Assembly (NCBI GenBank): GCA_015178975.1 | Contig: WHVD01000001.1 | Location: 3,534,001 to 3,598,000 of the forward strand | DNA: 64,000 bases | Direction: 5' to 3' | From: Hysterangium stoloniferum | Lineage: Eukaryota; Basidiomycota; Agaricomycetes; Hysterangiales; Hysterangiaceae | Shown: positions 35,428-46,289 of the stretch, in pieces | Numbering within the stretch: position 1 is the first letter of the stretch | Layout: every line of letters starts with the position of its first letter | Made by a program: the position numbers and the translations under genes | The notes under the pieces: model-generated | What the model saw: only the letters and a program-made list of their open reading frames with translations | The model's database searches: none | Told to the model about the DNA's origin: nothing

Positions 35428-35671
35428 TGTTAGAAAACATGAGTAATGGAGAAAATGAATAGCCAGGCTGGGGATTGAACCCAGGATCTCTCGATTACAT
35501 AACGAAGGTATTAACCACTACACCATCTGACCTTGGATAGGTTTGGTCTTACACTGTACTTATGGATATAATCCTAAGTGCCATTCCTATTAGATCATAT
35601 ACACACTGAACTCAGAGCTGTACACCATATGGTCCCAGTTGGAACAATGGTTGGTATTATATAATCTAACA
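35428..35671 (-). repeat. 244-bp solo LTR carrying a tRNA-like sequence (fossil)
   Basis: TGTTAGA..TCTAACA ends with a perfect 5-bp duplication CCTTG (35423-35427, 35672-35676), interrupting Copia gag. Very short for an LTR, in the range of TRIM-type miniature elements. On the minus strand, 35461-35532 folds as most of a tRNA. It has no similarity to LTR families A or B beyond the end bases. Confidence 0.8.
35461..35532 (-). tRNA. tRNA-like sequence inside the small LTR
   Basis: Minus strand. Box A-like TGGTGTAGTGG, box B GGTTCAATCC, and a perfect 5-bp T-stem (CTGGG/CCCAG around TTCAATC). The acceptor stem GGTCAGA/CCTGGCT pairs at six of seven positions, with wobbles. The anticodon arm is imperfect; GTA (Tyr) is the reading that keeps U33 and a purine at 37, but TGT is also possible, so identity is uncertain. 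No CCA and no poly-T terminator directly follow. It may be a captured tRNA, a decayed tRNA gene or a pol III promoter used by the element. Confidence 0.5.
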
Positions 35672-36010
35672 CCTTGATCTCAAGCTCCTCCTTCGTAGAA
35701 ACCGTTGAATCTCCATGTACAGGATCCACCAGTTCTCCAGTTACGACTTTCCATTGGTCTAACGACTCGAACATGAGATTCACTAACTATACTATGCGTA
35801 TATAATAGTATATTCGAGAGGAGATAGAAAATTTATGACCCTTATTGCATCTTCTCGAGACATTCTGTCTGACCTTTGTAATACAAGTGCTTGGTTCTTC
35901 AATACTCATTTTCCTAACAATTATATTCATTACAGCTCCTCTATATCATGGTACCTACCTCACCCCAGTACCACATGCTTTCAATGGCCCCCACCCCATC
36001 ATCACCCACT

Positions 36011-36475
36011 CTTCCCTAGATAGCTGTGTAATTAAATATTAGGTATCGGAGTAACCACATAGGCCATTCAGGCCTGACACTACTATGAAAATGGAACATA
36101 TCTATCTATCTATCTATCATATTTATATAGAGCTCAAGTAGATCAGTCAAAGTGGCCATAGAATAAAGTTGTGATGTAATAAGTAAGTAATACTTCTTAC
36201 CCAAGTATTTAACTGAAATTGTTACACTACAGTCCATCTGAACTATCCCCCGCAATATCATTTGTATTCAACATAGAGATGTCACGGGTTATTCTAACTA
36301 TGGATGTTTGATACACATAGTTAGAACTATCTGTAAATGGACAGTGAAAGGACTCCAATCATTACATGATGTTTAGTTAATATTACTCTGAGACAATCGG
36401 AAGGAAAATACGCAGTGATGCTATGATTGCACGCAGATGTGCAGTAACGCTACAATCATTAGCTCACATCGAGCC
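36011..36475. other. Spacer with a (TCTA)n microsatellite
   Basis: (ATCT) repeats at about 36090-36116. The rest shows no gene. It may include the proximal promoter of the small reading frame at 36476. Confidence 0.5.
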
Positions 36476-36616
36476 ATGCCTACGTTCTTTACTAACAAGC
36501 CTTTTCAATTCTTAATAACTTTCCTGGCGGCAGCCCTTTTTGCAACCGAGGTTGAAGCGAGACCTTGTGTGGCCTTCGACGCCAAATTCAACCTCTACGC
36601 ATTCGGTTTTGGATGA
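36476..36616 (+). pseudogene. Secreted-peptide remnant (46 codons)
   Basis: ATG 36476 to TGA 36614-36616. The first ~28 residues form a signal peptide (basic-polar start, QFLITFLAAALFA core, likely cleavage after EVEA), followed by RPCVAFDAKFNLYAFGFG. I recall an RPCVxFD..NLYAFG block following the signal peptide in small secreted proteins of mushroom-forming fungi, which would place this as a first exon cut short. GC-rich codon use contrasts with the AT-rich flanks, supporting real coding origin. No further exon is seen downstream; CCTGGAACAGGT repeats begin within 120 bp. It could also be a very small complete peptide. Confidence 0.45.
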
Positions 36617-36689
36617 AGACAAATGAATAGCTTTCATTCAAAGAAATACGTAACTAAGTTAAGTCACACAACTGAAAAAGGATGATTCT

Positions 36690-36757
36690 CGTTAACCTGA
36701 GAAAGGTAAGCTCCTATAACCTGGAACAGGTGAAGATCCTGTAAACCTGGAACAGGT
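36690..36757. repeat. Short tandem repeat, CCTGGAACAGGTGAAGATCC
   Basis: About two and a half units of 24-25 bp (AACCTGGAACAGGTG), with the palindrome-like core CCTGGAACAGG. Confidence 0.7.
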
Positions 36758-36912
36758 GGAATAAAGTGCGAAAACACAAAGAGACAAGTAGTCTAGTTAG
36801 GGGGTTTGATAAAAGCTATCTTTCGTAGTTCAACTTAGCAGTTTAAATACATATGAGTGGTGCTGCGCAACTGCGCATTTACTGTGTATATAACTACGGT
36901 TACTTACAATCA

Positions 36913-37039
36913 TAGCATTGCTGTGCACGATTGGTAGCATTGCTGGGCATGATCAGAGCATTGCTGGGCATGATCGTAGTGTTGCTGGGCATGATTGTAG
37001 CATTGCTGGGCATGATTGTAGCATCGCTGCACGATATTT
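36913..37039. repeat. 21-bp tandem repeat AGCATTGCTGGGCATGATTGT
   Basis: Six units, the inner ones nearly identical and the outer two with GTGCACGAT. Related words (CAGTGATGCTATGATTGCACG) occur at about 36412-36460, on the other side of the secreted-peptide remnant. Confidence 0.85.
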
Positions 37040-37525
37040 CACTTTACTTTAACCATTAAAATACAAGAACCCTAAGTTAATAGACTACTGACACACTCAA
37101 CCCCTTATATCCCTTGGTCGGCATTTTTAACTACTGGTAAGTTATTTAAGAATTCCTAACATAGGTGATACATCAGAGAAGTTGCTGGTGAAGATACTTA
37201 TGAAGTGGAGAAATTGTTGGTAGTTATATAGATTATGGGCAGACCTAGTGGTAGAAGTTTTATAACCCAGTTGTAATATTGTATTGTTGTGAGTATGTAA
37301 GCAGTAACTATTTGTTGGTCGTGTGTTCGATTTGTGTTTTGAGTAAATTAATTAAATATCATTTGCTCCATGTACCTCTTGGGCATGTAATTCATCCTCT
37401 AGAATGAGAGTTAGTAATCAAAGGTGTAATTAGAGCTAGAACAAACATAAGAGAGGGGAGGGAGTTGTGTGGTTCTGTCAGGGTTGAACTGCTCCACCTT
37501 TTTATTTATTTATGTAGTTGACATG

Positions 37526-37700
37526 ACCAGGCCTGGTCAGCTTCACATGACCTGTCCAAGCCTGAACAGGTCTGATGAGCCTGTTCAATCACCTGACCAG
37601 CCTGTACAGGCCTGGTCCAAGTTTTCAATGAAATCAGGCTTGATCCATCAGTTGGCGAATCTAAACATCTGACTGACCTGCTCAGGCCTCCTTAGGTCTG
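37526..37700. repeat. CCTG/CAGG-rich palindromic tract
   Basis: Repeated words AGGCCTGGTCAG, CCTGACCAG and CCTGTACAGGCCTGG give many overlapping inverted repeats. It lies just upstream of the Gypsy G2 fragment. Confidence 0.6.
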
Positions 37701-37741
37701 AGTGGAGGTTTTCTATTTTTGAGACATTGTCTTCACAAAGA

Positions 37742-39216
37742 CCCTTGAAAAACACACAGAAGCAGTCAAGATGGTTCTGGAGATTTTGGAGACAAAAAAG
37801 CTATACTTAAAAGCAGAGAAATGTGAATTTGAGCAGGAAAAGATTGAATATCTTGGACTGATCATTTCACATGGCCGCATCTCCATGGATCCAGTAAAGA
37901 TAAAGGGTGTCTCTAAATGGCCTGAACCTACCACTGTAAAAGAGATACAGTCTTTCCTTGGTTTTGTCAACTTCTACAGAAGGCTTTGCAGGCCTTGCCA
38001 GACCCCTTCATAACTTAACAATGAAGGATACACCCTGGGAATGGACTTTGGAAGAGAAAACTGCTTTTCAAGCCTTGAAGGACAGGTCAGTTCATCCCCA
38101 GTTCTTATCTTCCCTGATGACAACAGACCTTACAGACTAGAAGCAGGTATTTTTGACTTTGCAACTATTTTGTTTCAGAAAGGATCAGATGGAAAGTGGC
38201 ACCCTGTGGCTTTTCTAAGCAACAGTCTGATTGAAGTAGAAAGAAATCATGAAATCTATGATAAAGAAATGCTGGCTATTATTAGAGCTTTGGATGAATG
38301 GAGGCACTATCTTGAGCAAAGAAGTCACCTCTTTCAGATCTGGACAGACCACTAAAACCTAGAATATTTTATGTCTGCTAAAAAAACTTAATAGGAGACA
38401 GGCTAGGTGGTCCTTGTTTTTGTGCAGGTTTAACTTTTCCCTACATCATAGACCTGGAATAAGATCCTTGAAACCAGATGCCTGATCCAGAAGACCAGAT
38501 CATGGGAAGGGAGATGGGGATAATGAAAATATTGTCCTTCTAAAACCATCCTACTTCAAAATCCAGGCTCTTAAGCAGGGTCATGCTGTCTTGATAGGCC
38601 AACAGACAGATTTACTTAAGAAGGTCAGACAAGCAAAAGATATGGAAGAGGTTGTGGTTAGAGTAGTGGAGGAATTAAAGATGTCAGGAAATAAGAGGAT
38701 TGAAGGGAATGAATGGACAGCGGAACAGGATCTTATTCTCTTTACAGGGAAGGTCTATGTGCCAAAGGATATGGAACTCAGAAAACAAATTTGTGAACTT
38801 TATCATGATGCTGATACCAGTAGCCCTCCAGGCAGGTGGAAAACCTTAGAGTTGGTATCTGGGAACTACTGGTTGCCAGAAATGATATATTGCATCCTAT
38901 ACCAAAGGGTGTGATAGATGCAATAGAACAAAGACATATCCTGCCAGCCCTATAGGAAAGCTTGTACCAACCCCGGATCCCTAAAGATATTTGGGAAATC
39001 ATCACTGTTGACCTAATTACTGGACTTCCAGAAAGCCAAGGATACAATGCCATTGTGGTAGCAGTGGACAGACTTAGCAAAATGATTCATGTGCTACCCA
39101 CTACAGACTAAGTCACTTCAGAAGGCATAGACAGGCTTTATAGAGATAATATATGGAAGCTCCATGGTCTCCCCTTGTGGATCATTAGTGATAGCAGACC
39201 CCAATTCATCTGTGAC
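37742..39216 (+). mobile_element. Ty3/Gypsy pol fragment G2 (fossil)
   Basis: Plus strand: end of reverse transcriptase (KIEYLGLIISHGRISMDPVK), RNase H (FLSNSLIEVERNHEIYDKEM and IWTDH), integrase zinc-finger and start of the core (VDLITGLPESQGYNAIVV). No LTR is attached. Broken, with about half a dozen interruptions. Stops at the edge of T5. A relative of, but clearly different from, G3. Confidence 0.85.
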
Positions 39217-40681
39217 CCAAAAAAGTGTCCAGATGTTTGGTGAAATTGGAAAGATGGTTTACAGCTCCAGAAATAAAATAGATCAAATTCTGAATAAATC
39301 AGAGGTAAGAGGTATACATCTGACCTACACGATGACATAAGCATGACATCATAGCTTTCCTTATCAGGAAAGTAGGAAATTAATAATGGACATGGTGCAT
39401 CTGGACACTTTTTTTGCTCTTGTAATTAATTACTAGTTTTGCCAGTTTCAGTATTTAGTGTACCCCCCCTTGGCCTTTAGTACTGCAGCAACCCTTCTAG
39501 GCATGCTCTTTATCAATTCAAGGCATTTCTCCCTTGGAATACCCTCCCATTCCACCTCCACTCTCTCCCAGAGCTCCAATATGCTCTTGGGTGCCTCAGG
39601 GTATGTTCCAAGCCTTCTCTTCAACTCCCACCATAAGTGTTCTATTGGATTCAGGTCTGGAGACTGTGCAGGCCAGTCTAAAACCTCCACCTGATGGTCC
39701 TTGAACCAATCCTTGGCCAACTTGCAAGTGTGTTTAGGGTCATTGTCCTGCTGGAAGACAAACCTTTCCCTGCCCATCCCATAATACTCCACTGTTTTGA
39801 AGATATAGTCCTCCAATATGTCCTTCTACATTTCCCCATCCATCCTCCCATCTATCTTGCACATGTACCCCACACCATGTGCTGTCATACATCCCCAAAT
39901 CATTAGACTTCCCCTCCAAATTTGATAGTTCCATTGATATGCTGCTGAGTGAGTGCAGAACCTGGTCTTTTCCATACCCACAACCTCCCATCAGAGCCCA
40001 AATGATTGATTTTGGTCTCATCTGAGAAGATAACCCTAAACCAGTCCTCCTCAGTCCAATGCTGGTACTTGATAGCAAACTCATATTGAGCCTTGATGTG
40101 TTGACAGGCAAGAAGAGGTCTTTTGGCCTTCACCACAGCCTTCAAATTCTCTTTCTTCAATGCATTTCTAATTGTCTGTGTGCAGACATTGAGGGAGAGG
40201 TGGGACTTGGCTTGGGAGGCATTATCAACCTGTCCAGAGGTGATAGAACGAGCCAGGTGGTGATGATCCCTGGGGGAGAGTTTGGGAGGACAACCTCCGG
40301 AAGGTGTTGGAAGTGGACCAGGGAGTTGGGAGTGAATTTCTGATACTGTAGAGTGCCCAATATGAAGTTTAGAAGCAATTGTTCTGCAGGAGTGACCCTC
40401 CTAGAGAAGAGAAATGACAGAGAGCCTTGTTTCAGTAGAGTGCTTCTTCATCATGTGGTGGGGGGGTGAATTGAGGCAAAGGTTCATGTAAATGTGTTAT
40501 TTAAACATGATTGTTCATTTCCTACTTCCCTGATAAGGAAAGCTATGATGTCATGCTTATGTGATCATGTAGGTCAGATGTATACCTCTTACCTCTGATT
40601 TATTCAGAATTTTATCTATTTTATTTCTGGAGCTGTAAACCCATCTTTCCAATTTCACCAAACATCTGGATGCTTTTTTGG
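39217..40681 (-). mobile_element. Tc1-like DNA transposon T5
   Basis: About 1465 bp. The outer ends CCAAAAAAGTGTCCAGATG (39217) and its inverted form ending at 40681 begin terminal repeats of roughly 180-200 bp; an inner inverted tip (CATCTGGACACTTTTTTT) is kept at 39399-39416. TA is not visible at either edge. It sits exactly between two unlike Gypsy pol fossils (G2 and G3), so its flanks are not one disrupted target. Confidence 0.82.
39448..40454 (-). pseudogene. Tc1-like transposase of T5, broken
   Basis: Minus strand, ATG at 40454 (MMKKHSTETRLSVISLL). The DNA-binding part includes ASKLHIGHSTVSEIHSQ, followed by the linker VVKAKRPLLACQHIKAQYEF. Catalytic motifs: IFSDETKINHLGSDG (first Asp), FQQDNDPKHTC (second Asp) and DLNPIEHLWWELKRRLG (Glu, DD34E). 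It ends SMPRRVAAVLKAKGGYTKY at 39448. Lesions: a TAG about 17 codons in (near 40402), a frame change near 39900 after TIKFGGEV, and a stop near 39827 before ILEDYIFKTVEYYG. About 335 codons, full family length. Closer to T1 than to T2 at the C-terminus. Confidence 0.9.
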
Positions 40682-43341
40682 CGAATTTGAGAAGACCAAG
40701 ATTGAGTATTTGGGACTCATTATTTCAGAGGGCCAGGTGGAGATGGACCCGATCAAAGTGGCTGGTGTAGCAGAATGGCCAACCCCAGGTAGCCGCAAGG
40801 AAGTACAGTCCTTCCTGGGGTTTGCCAACTTCTACCAATGCTTCATCAAGGATTTCTCCCACCATGCACATCCCCTGTTTGATCTCACCAAGAAGTACCA
40901 GCCTTGGAAGTGGGGTGAGAAGGAAGTGGATGCCTTCCACACTCTCAAGCATCTGGTGACTTCAGCACCAGTTCTTGCCTTTGTGAAAGATGACCTTCCA
41001 TACCATATTGAGGCTGACAGTTCAGACAGTGCCATGGGTGCAGTACTGTCTCAGCAGTCACAAGAGGATGGCAAGTGGCATCCCATTGCATTCTACTCCA
41101 AAAGCCTCAATGAGGTGGAACATAATTATGACATTCACGATAAGGAGATGCTGGCTATCATCCAGGCACTGGAAGAGTGGTGTCACTTTGTAGAAGGTGC
41201 TGAGCATAAATTTGAGATCTGGACAGACCATAAGAACCTGGAATACTTTCGCACATCCAAGAAGTTGAACCAGAGGCAAGCCAGATAATCACTTTACTTG
41301 GCACAGTTTGACTTTGAAATGCATCATCGTCTGGGAGCCTCTATGGAAAAATCAGATGCTCTATCCAGACGTGCTGACCATGGTTCTGGTGCAGAAGACA
41401 ACAAAGATAGGGTACTCCTCTGACCGGAATTGTTTGCTATTCGAGCATTGGAGGGAGTAGAGGTTTATGGTGAAGAATGGGACATCCTGAAGGATGTCTG
41501 GAAAGGCTTAAAGGAATTCACTCCAGAAGATGCAGTGGCAAATGCCATTCAGGAGATGCAGAAGACTAAAAGCAGGTCTATACAGTCCTCAGAGTGGTCA
41601 GAATCAGAGGGCCTACTCCTGTTTTGTGGTAAGGTATATGTTCCAGACCACTTAGATCTCCGTTGCTGCATCATGGCCCAACATCACGATACCAAGGTAA
41701 CAGGCCACCCTGGCAGATGGAAGACCTTAGAACTCATTTCCAGGAGTTACTGGTGGTCCCAAATGTCCAGACATGTAGGACTCTATGCCAAGACTTGTGA
41801 TGTGTGTTTGTGGACCAAGATCATCCGGCATAAACCTATGGGCCAGTTGCATCCATTGCCAGTCCCCAGTCAACATCAGTGTGGACTTTATTACAGAACT
41901 GCCAGAGGCCCATGGTTTCGATGCAATTATGAATGTGGTCGACTCACTCTCTAAATGGGCACATTTCATCCCTACCATGACCACAGTATCAGCAGCAGGT
42001 ACAGCAGGTCCTTTCCTACAGCATGTTTGGAAACTACATGGCTTGCCAGTGAAGGTGATTTCTGATCAGGGATCACAGTTTGTGGCAGAATTTGCCAAGG
42101 AACTCTATCACTTGCTTGGCATCAAGATAGCCTCCTCTACAGCCTATCATCCTCAGACAGATGGACAGACAGAACATCTCAACATGGAACTAGAGCAATA
42201 CATACAGGTGTTCACAAATGAGCGACAGGATGACTGAGATGAATTACTCCCCTTAGCAGAGTTCCAATACAATAACCACATACATTATTCCACACAACAC
42301 ACACCATTCATGGTTGACACTGGTTGTCATCCACACATGGGTTTTGAACCACATCAGGTGTCATCCAGATTGGAATCAGTAAATGAACTTAAGGAGCATA
42401 TGGCAGATGCCCTATAGGAAGCTAGGGCTGCCTTACAGAAATCGAAGGCTGACATGGTGAGATACTATAACCAATGGCGAGAACCCACTCCAATCTATCT
42501 TCCAGGAGATAAGGTGTTTTTGGATGCAAGTAATCTAGCTACTACTGACCATCGGCCAAACTGGCACATCAGCGTTTGGGTCCCTTCACAGTGGAAAGGG
42601 CAGTGGGCACACATGCATATCGACTACGGTTACCTCAAAAGCTCAAACATTTACACCCAGTCTTCCCTGTTGTTAAAATCATGCTAGCTCCAGTGGATCC
42701 ATTTCCAGGCCACCCTAAGCCCTACCAACCCCCCCCCCAGATCTTGTAGGTAACCAAGAGGAATATGAGGTAGAGGAGGTCCTAGATAGCAGAATGCACT
42801 ACAGGAAGTTCCAGTATCTTATCAAATGGAGAGGTTATGGCTATGAGGAAAATGAGTGGGTGGATGCCAAGGATGTCCATGCACCGGAACTGGTAGCAGA
42901 GTTTCATCGACTACACTCAGGGACACCCAGACCCACTCAGGAGGAAGACTTTGCCATTTTTAGGGACCCCAAGTTGAGGTTGGATAACTCTGGTGTGTCG
43001 GGATGCCACACCTAGATGGGGGGGTGATGTAAAGAGACAAGTCATTCACACCTTATATACCCCAGATTATACTCTACTCTCTATTCCCTTTTATTACCTA
43101 ACCATTGTAGAACACTTCATTTTTTGTAGGGTACATTAAGCTGATGTGTGCGGGCGCTTAAGGCGTGGGAAAATGCATTGCGCACTGTATAGCTGACATG
43201 TCACACCTGGTAGAGTTTCCCTAGACTTTTCTCTTTGGATTCCTCTATCAGGTGAGTAGATAGTTATCTTATATTTAGATACTTATATATACTTTGGATT
43301 CCTCTATCAGTGTGATATCGAGTGCTAGGGTTGCCCTTACA
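40682..43341 (+). mobile_element. Ty3/Gypsy chromovirus fragment G3 with 3' LTR (fossil)
   Basis: Plus strand: reverse transcriptase end (IEYLGLIISEGQVEMDP), RNase H (ADSSDSAMGAVLSQQS and [11 protein letters not shown]), integrase zinc finger and core (VDFITELPEAHGFDAIM, VISDQGSQFVAEFAKEL, YHPQTDGQTEHLNMELEQY), then a C-terminal chromodomain (FQYLIKWRGYGYEENEW), which marks it as a chromovirus. A polypurine run at about 43016-43025 precedes an LTR. The 5' half is missing. Broken, with about five interruptions. Confidence 0.9.
43028..43341 (+). repeat. Probable 3' LTR of G3 (fossil)
   Basis: Starts TGTAAAGAGACAAG directly after GGGGGGGTGA and ends GCCCTTACA, giving TG..CA with TGTAA/TTACA inverted ends, 314 bp. 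It contains a TATATACCCC promoter-like word at about 43055 and a duplicated ACTTTGGATTCCTCTATCAG-like block. The end position is inferred. Confidence 0.5.
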
Positions 43342-43355
43342 GGCACACATTTCAA

Positions 43356-43622
43356 ATGCAATGTGCATGTAGATGCTGGCAGACACGATGGGCCCTCATG
43401 CCACCTCACTTGCGTCACAAGACCAGGCACATATGTATGTCATGAACACACATGTGTGGGTGTGTGCAATGGGCCCTCCCACGCTGCCTCACTCACGTTG
43501 TGCCACTGGGTGCATTACATCATGAATCTGCACATGTGGGCATTCCATGAGGGTGCTGGCAGGTGTGATGGCCTTTCACACACACCACCTCATTCACATC
43601 ACATGACCTGGCACATTACATG
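43356..43622. repeat. ~87-bp degenerate tandem repeat, three units
   Basis: Units share TGGCAGACACGATGGGCCCT-like, CACCTCACTTGCGTCACA-like and CATGAACACACATGTG-like blocks. A related single unit is at 60480-60580. The GT/CA content makes the plus-strand open frame here (43294-43704) meaningless. Confidence 0.65.
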
Positions 43623-43754
43623 TGGGTGGGTGGGGTGGCATGGACCCATGGACCCATGGACCCATGTATTATTACCTAACTCTAATGGTGGCTGCAGTTC
43701 TTAAAACAATTACAATAAATTTCAGAATTGTGGGAAATGGAGGAAAATGCCAGT

Positions 43755-43900
43755 CAATTGAATGAAATACCAATAAACCTGTAAATCCACTAAATCCAAC
43801 CAGTAAATTTCAGTAAATTCTAATTAAATCCAATCAAATTCCAATTAATTCCAATTAAGCTCAAGTAAATGCCAGTAAATTCAATTAAACAACATTGTTA
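43755..43900. repeat. AATTCCAATTAA low-complexity repeat
   Basis: Loose 11-12 bp repetition of CCA(A/G)TAAATT and CCAATTAA words. Confidence 0.65.
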
Positions 43901-44637
43901 AACTGTTCTATTCCTGACCATTCTGTTACATCCTTTGTGGACTGTTTTATTGATATTTTGAAAAGATTTTAAATAAATGTACAGCACCCAGTGTAATTAC
44001 CAGAGGCTTGGGATACTAAGAGTTATTATTCCATGAGCTTCTCCAAATGAGAGGGGGATTCAAAATGGGTATTCTGAGTCAATATTTAAAATGAAGGGTA
44101 ATAGTGTACAGGATCAGGTTTTATACCAATGTAAATGGAAACATGGAGCACTGAGAATGGAGATTTTATATTAACAGAATACAGGAAAGTAGGAAAATAG
44201 AACAGAGGATCAAGAAAAGAAATACAAGACCATAAAAAAAAGATCAATACTCTGAGGTCACAAATGATGTGGTGAAGTGATGCAAGAAATAATAGAATGC
44301 CATCAGCAAGGAATGGGATGGAGTGGCTACAAAATGAAGTCATTAAGTATGTGTGTTGTTAATATATTGTTATAAGAGATGTTGCTATTAGTAATATTAA
44401 TCTTAGGATGTTAAAAATAGTATACGTTGAAAAAACACACTGGAGCCTGAATGATGTGGTTCCTAACAGGTAGGTTCTAACTCAATCTTTGAACTGGATA
44501 TTAGTAGAATATAAGACAATAATTTATACTAGAAAATTTAATGACAGACAGATGAGTAGAAGGGAAGAGAAATGGTATAAGTATGATTGAGAATAAATGG
44601 GGAGCTGGAATGTGCAGAAGTCCTCAATATGACATGG
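43901..44637. other. AT-rich spacer, nothing recognised
   Basis: No coding or terminal-repeat signal. Confidence 0.45.
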
Positions 44638-45459
44638 TGTTATGACCGGAAATCCCACCGGACTCCAGGCACTAACGTATATGCCCCCACACCCTATACG
44701 CACCCATTATCAGTTTACTGGAATTCCCACTGGATCCGTATGTCAGACTTGTCTACATTCGACTTTGTTACATTGTGTTTCGGTCACCAGAAAACCCACT
44801 GGACTCTTTTCTGTCTATGTCCGACCTCATCCCACACATCAGTCGCCGAACCCTGCTCAGAATACCCGTCATCCCTCTAACAGAGCCCTGTTCCCATTTT
44901 AGTCAAATGACCTGTCATGATTTGGACTCCACTTCCACTTCATTTCCTGTTATGGTTTATGATTTGTCACTATTTGGACTCCGCTCTGTTCTGTCCCATT
45001 CCTAACACCAAACTTGGTGTTTACTATTCCCGTTTTATGTTTTTCTCGTTCCATTTCATCATTACTGGATTTGGTATGACATTCACTCCATGGTCTATTT
45101 AAACTGGCAGATGTTGTATGTACAATCCAGTCAGAAAATCGGCTTAGATTCCCCCCAGTAATCTAATACATTTTCCGCTCTAAACTCCTACTTGAATTAC
45201 ACCGCTCACGCTAGTCGGACCCTGTGGGCTCCGGAACATCTATCTCTCTCACCTATCTCGACTTACAACCTCTCGACCCACAACCTCTGACCTACGACCC
45301 CTTGACCCACGACCCCCACCTGGACTCCCCAGGATTCCCGTCTGCCTGTCTGAAATTGGACGACACGATCTAGCGAGGGTGCAGCCTATAAGCTGAAGCC
45401 AAGTCCTACCGGATATTCCACAGGTTTCTCTGGAGACCCACCATGTATGTACCCTAACA
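44638..45459 (+). repeat. Solo LTR, family A (fossil, complete)
   Basis: 822 bp, TGTTATGACC..CCCTAACA, with perfect duplication CATGG (44633-44637, 45460-45464). Opposite orientation to the copies at 28790 and 47970. Confidence 0.93.
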
Positions 45460-46037
45460 CATGGTCATGGAAGGTAATATAAAAGTTATGTGATCAGGTA
45501 TTGAGGCACTATCAACAAAGATACCAGAGCTGGCATTTGGCACTACCAACAAAGATCCCACAATTAGGGGGACCAATGTCAGGATGCTGGATGCATAATG
45601 ATTGTGGAAAATAATACCTGTCATAATGGAGCAAGGCTGTGGTTGATACAAATGTCTCACAGAGTACTTTGAGTGAAAATTAGAGATATATGGCATTCAT
45701 TGCTTGAATAACAACTATTCTAACTCTAAAACAATTGTTCAGATTGGCTCAGGTAATATAACTATCAATAAGTCAGAGGTCAATCACTAAAATAGTATTG
45801 GCATCTTCTCACATGTACAGTTTTATGTTGATGCTTCAAGGGGAGCAAGTTGAGGAAGAATGAAAATACTATTCCAAGACAGATATGACTGCTGATATAG
45901 TGTTTAAAGAGATTATTATTGATCCAGATCACATGTACTAATAAATACTTAGAATTGTTGATTTAGGTCACAAAGTGACCGAGTAAAGTTGTGGGTGGTA
46001 GCATGGTGGGTCACAGCCTTGTAGTCATCAAAGTTGC
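45460..46037. other. Spacer, nothing recognised
   Basis: AT-rich. A short direct repeat of TTTGGCACTACCAACAAAGAT-like words is at about 45505-45555. Confidence 0.4.
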
Positions 46038-46252
46038 CAGCAAAAAAACCCTTCACATGAGTCTCTTGTATATAAATATTTGTAATATTTCCATATTTGG
46101 AGCTTATGTAATGGCACCATGCTTTCATAATCTAGATATGATAGAGCATATTCACAAATATTCTTGATATTTTTGCATTTTTATTCTTTGAGTTATCAGG
46201 GATATATGTAGGTCTGAAGTACAAAACATGTGAAGGGTTTTTTGCATCACTG
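46038..46252 (-). mobile_element. Solo Tc1-type terminal repeat (mini-element)
   Basis: 215 bp bounded by the inverted tips CAGCAAAAAAACCCTTCACATG-like (46038) and CATGTGAAGGGTTTTTTGCA..TCACTG (46252), followed by TA. Size and layout equal a single terminal repeat of T2 or T3 (209 bp, with outer and inner inverted tips). It has no coding sequence. Confidence 0.75.
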
Positions 46253-46289
46253 TATTACTTTTATATTCACTTCATTAGCTTTAATGAGA

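Larger units (their letters stand above)
31061..36010 (-). mobile_element. Ty1/Copia retrotransposon C2 (fossil) with three insertions
   Basis: Minus strand. From right to left: leader or LTR part (about 35800-36010), gag (about 35785 down to 34225 in pieces, ending in a CCHC knuckle), protease region (about 33210-33480), integrase (LLHMDLAGPM and VMTDNGTEV, about 32560-33185), reverse transcriptase (ALYGTKQGGNEW and FWVDDATAV, about 31420-31700) and RNase H (SWSLRKQSTVAL, about 31100-31200). Broken, with well over ten interruptions, so old. Later insertions are an LTR-A piece (33482-34187), a MITE (34587-35205) and a small tRNA-bearing LTR (35428-35671). Confidence 0.88.

Noticed and set aside
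43294-43704. Plus-strand His/Cys-rich open frame of 136 codons
   Set aside because: It spans the ~87-bp degenerate repeat; the periodic His and Thr residues follow the DNA repeat.
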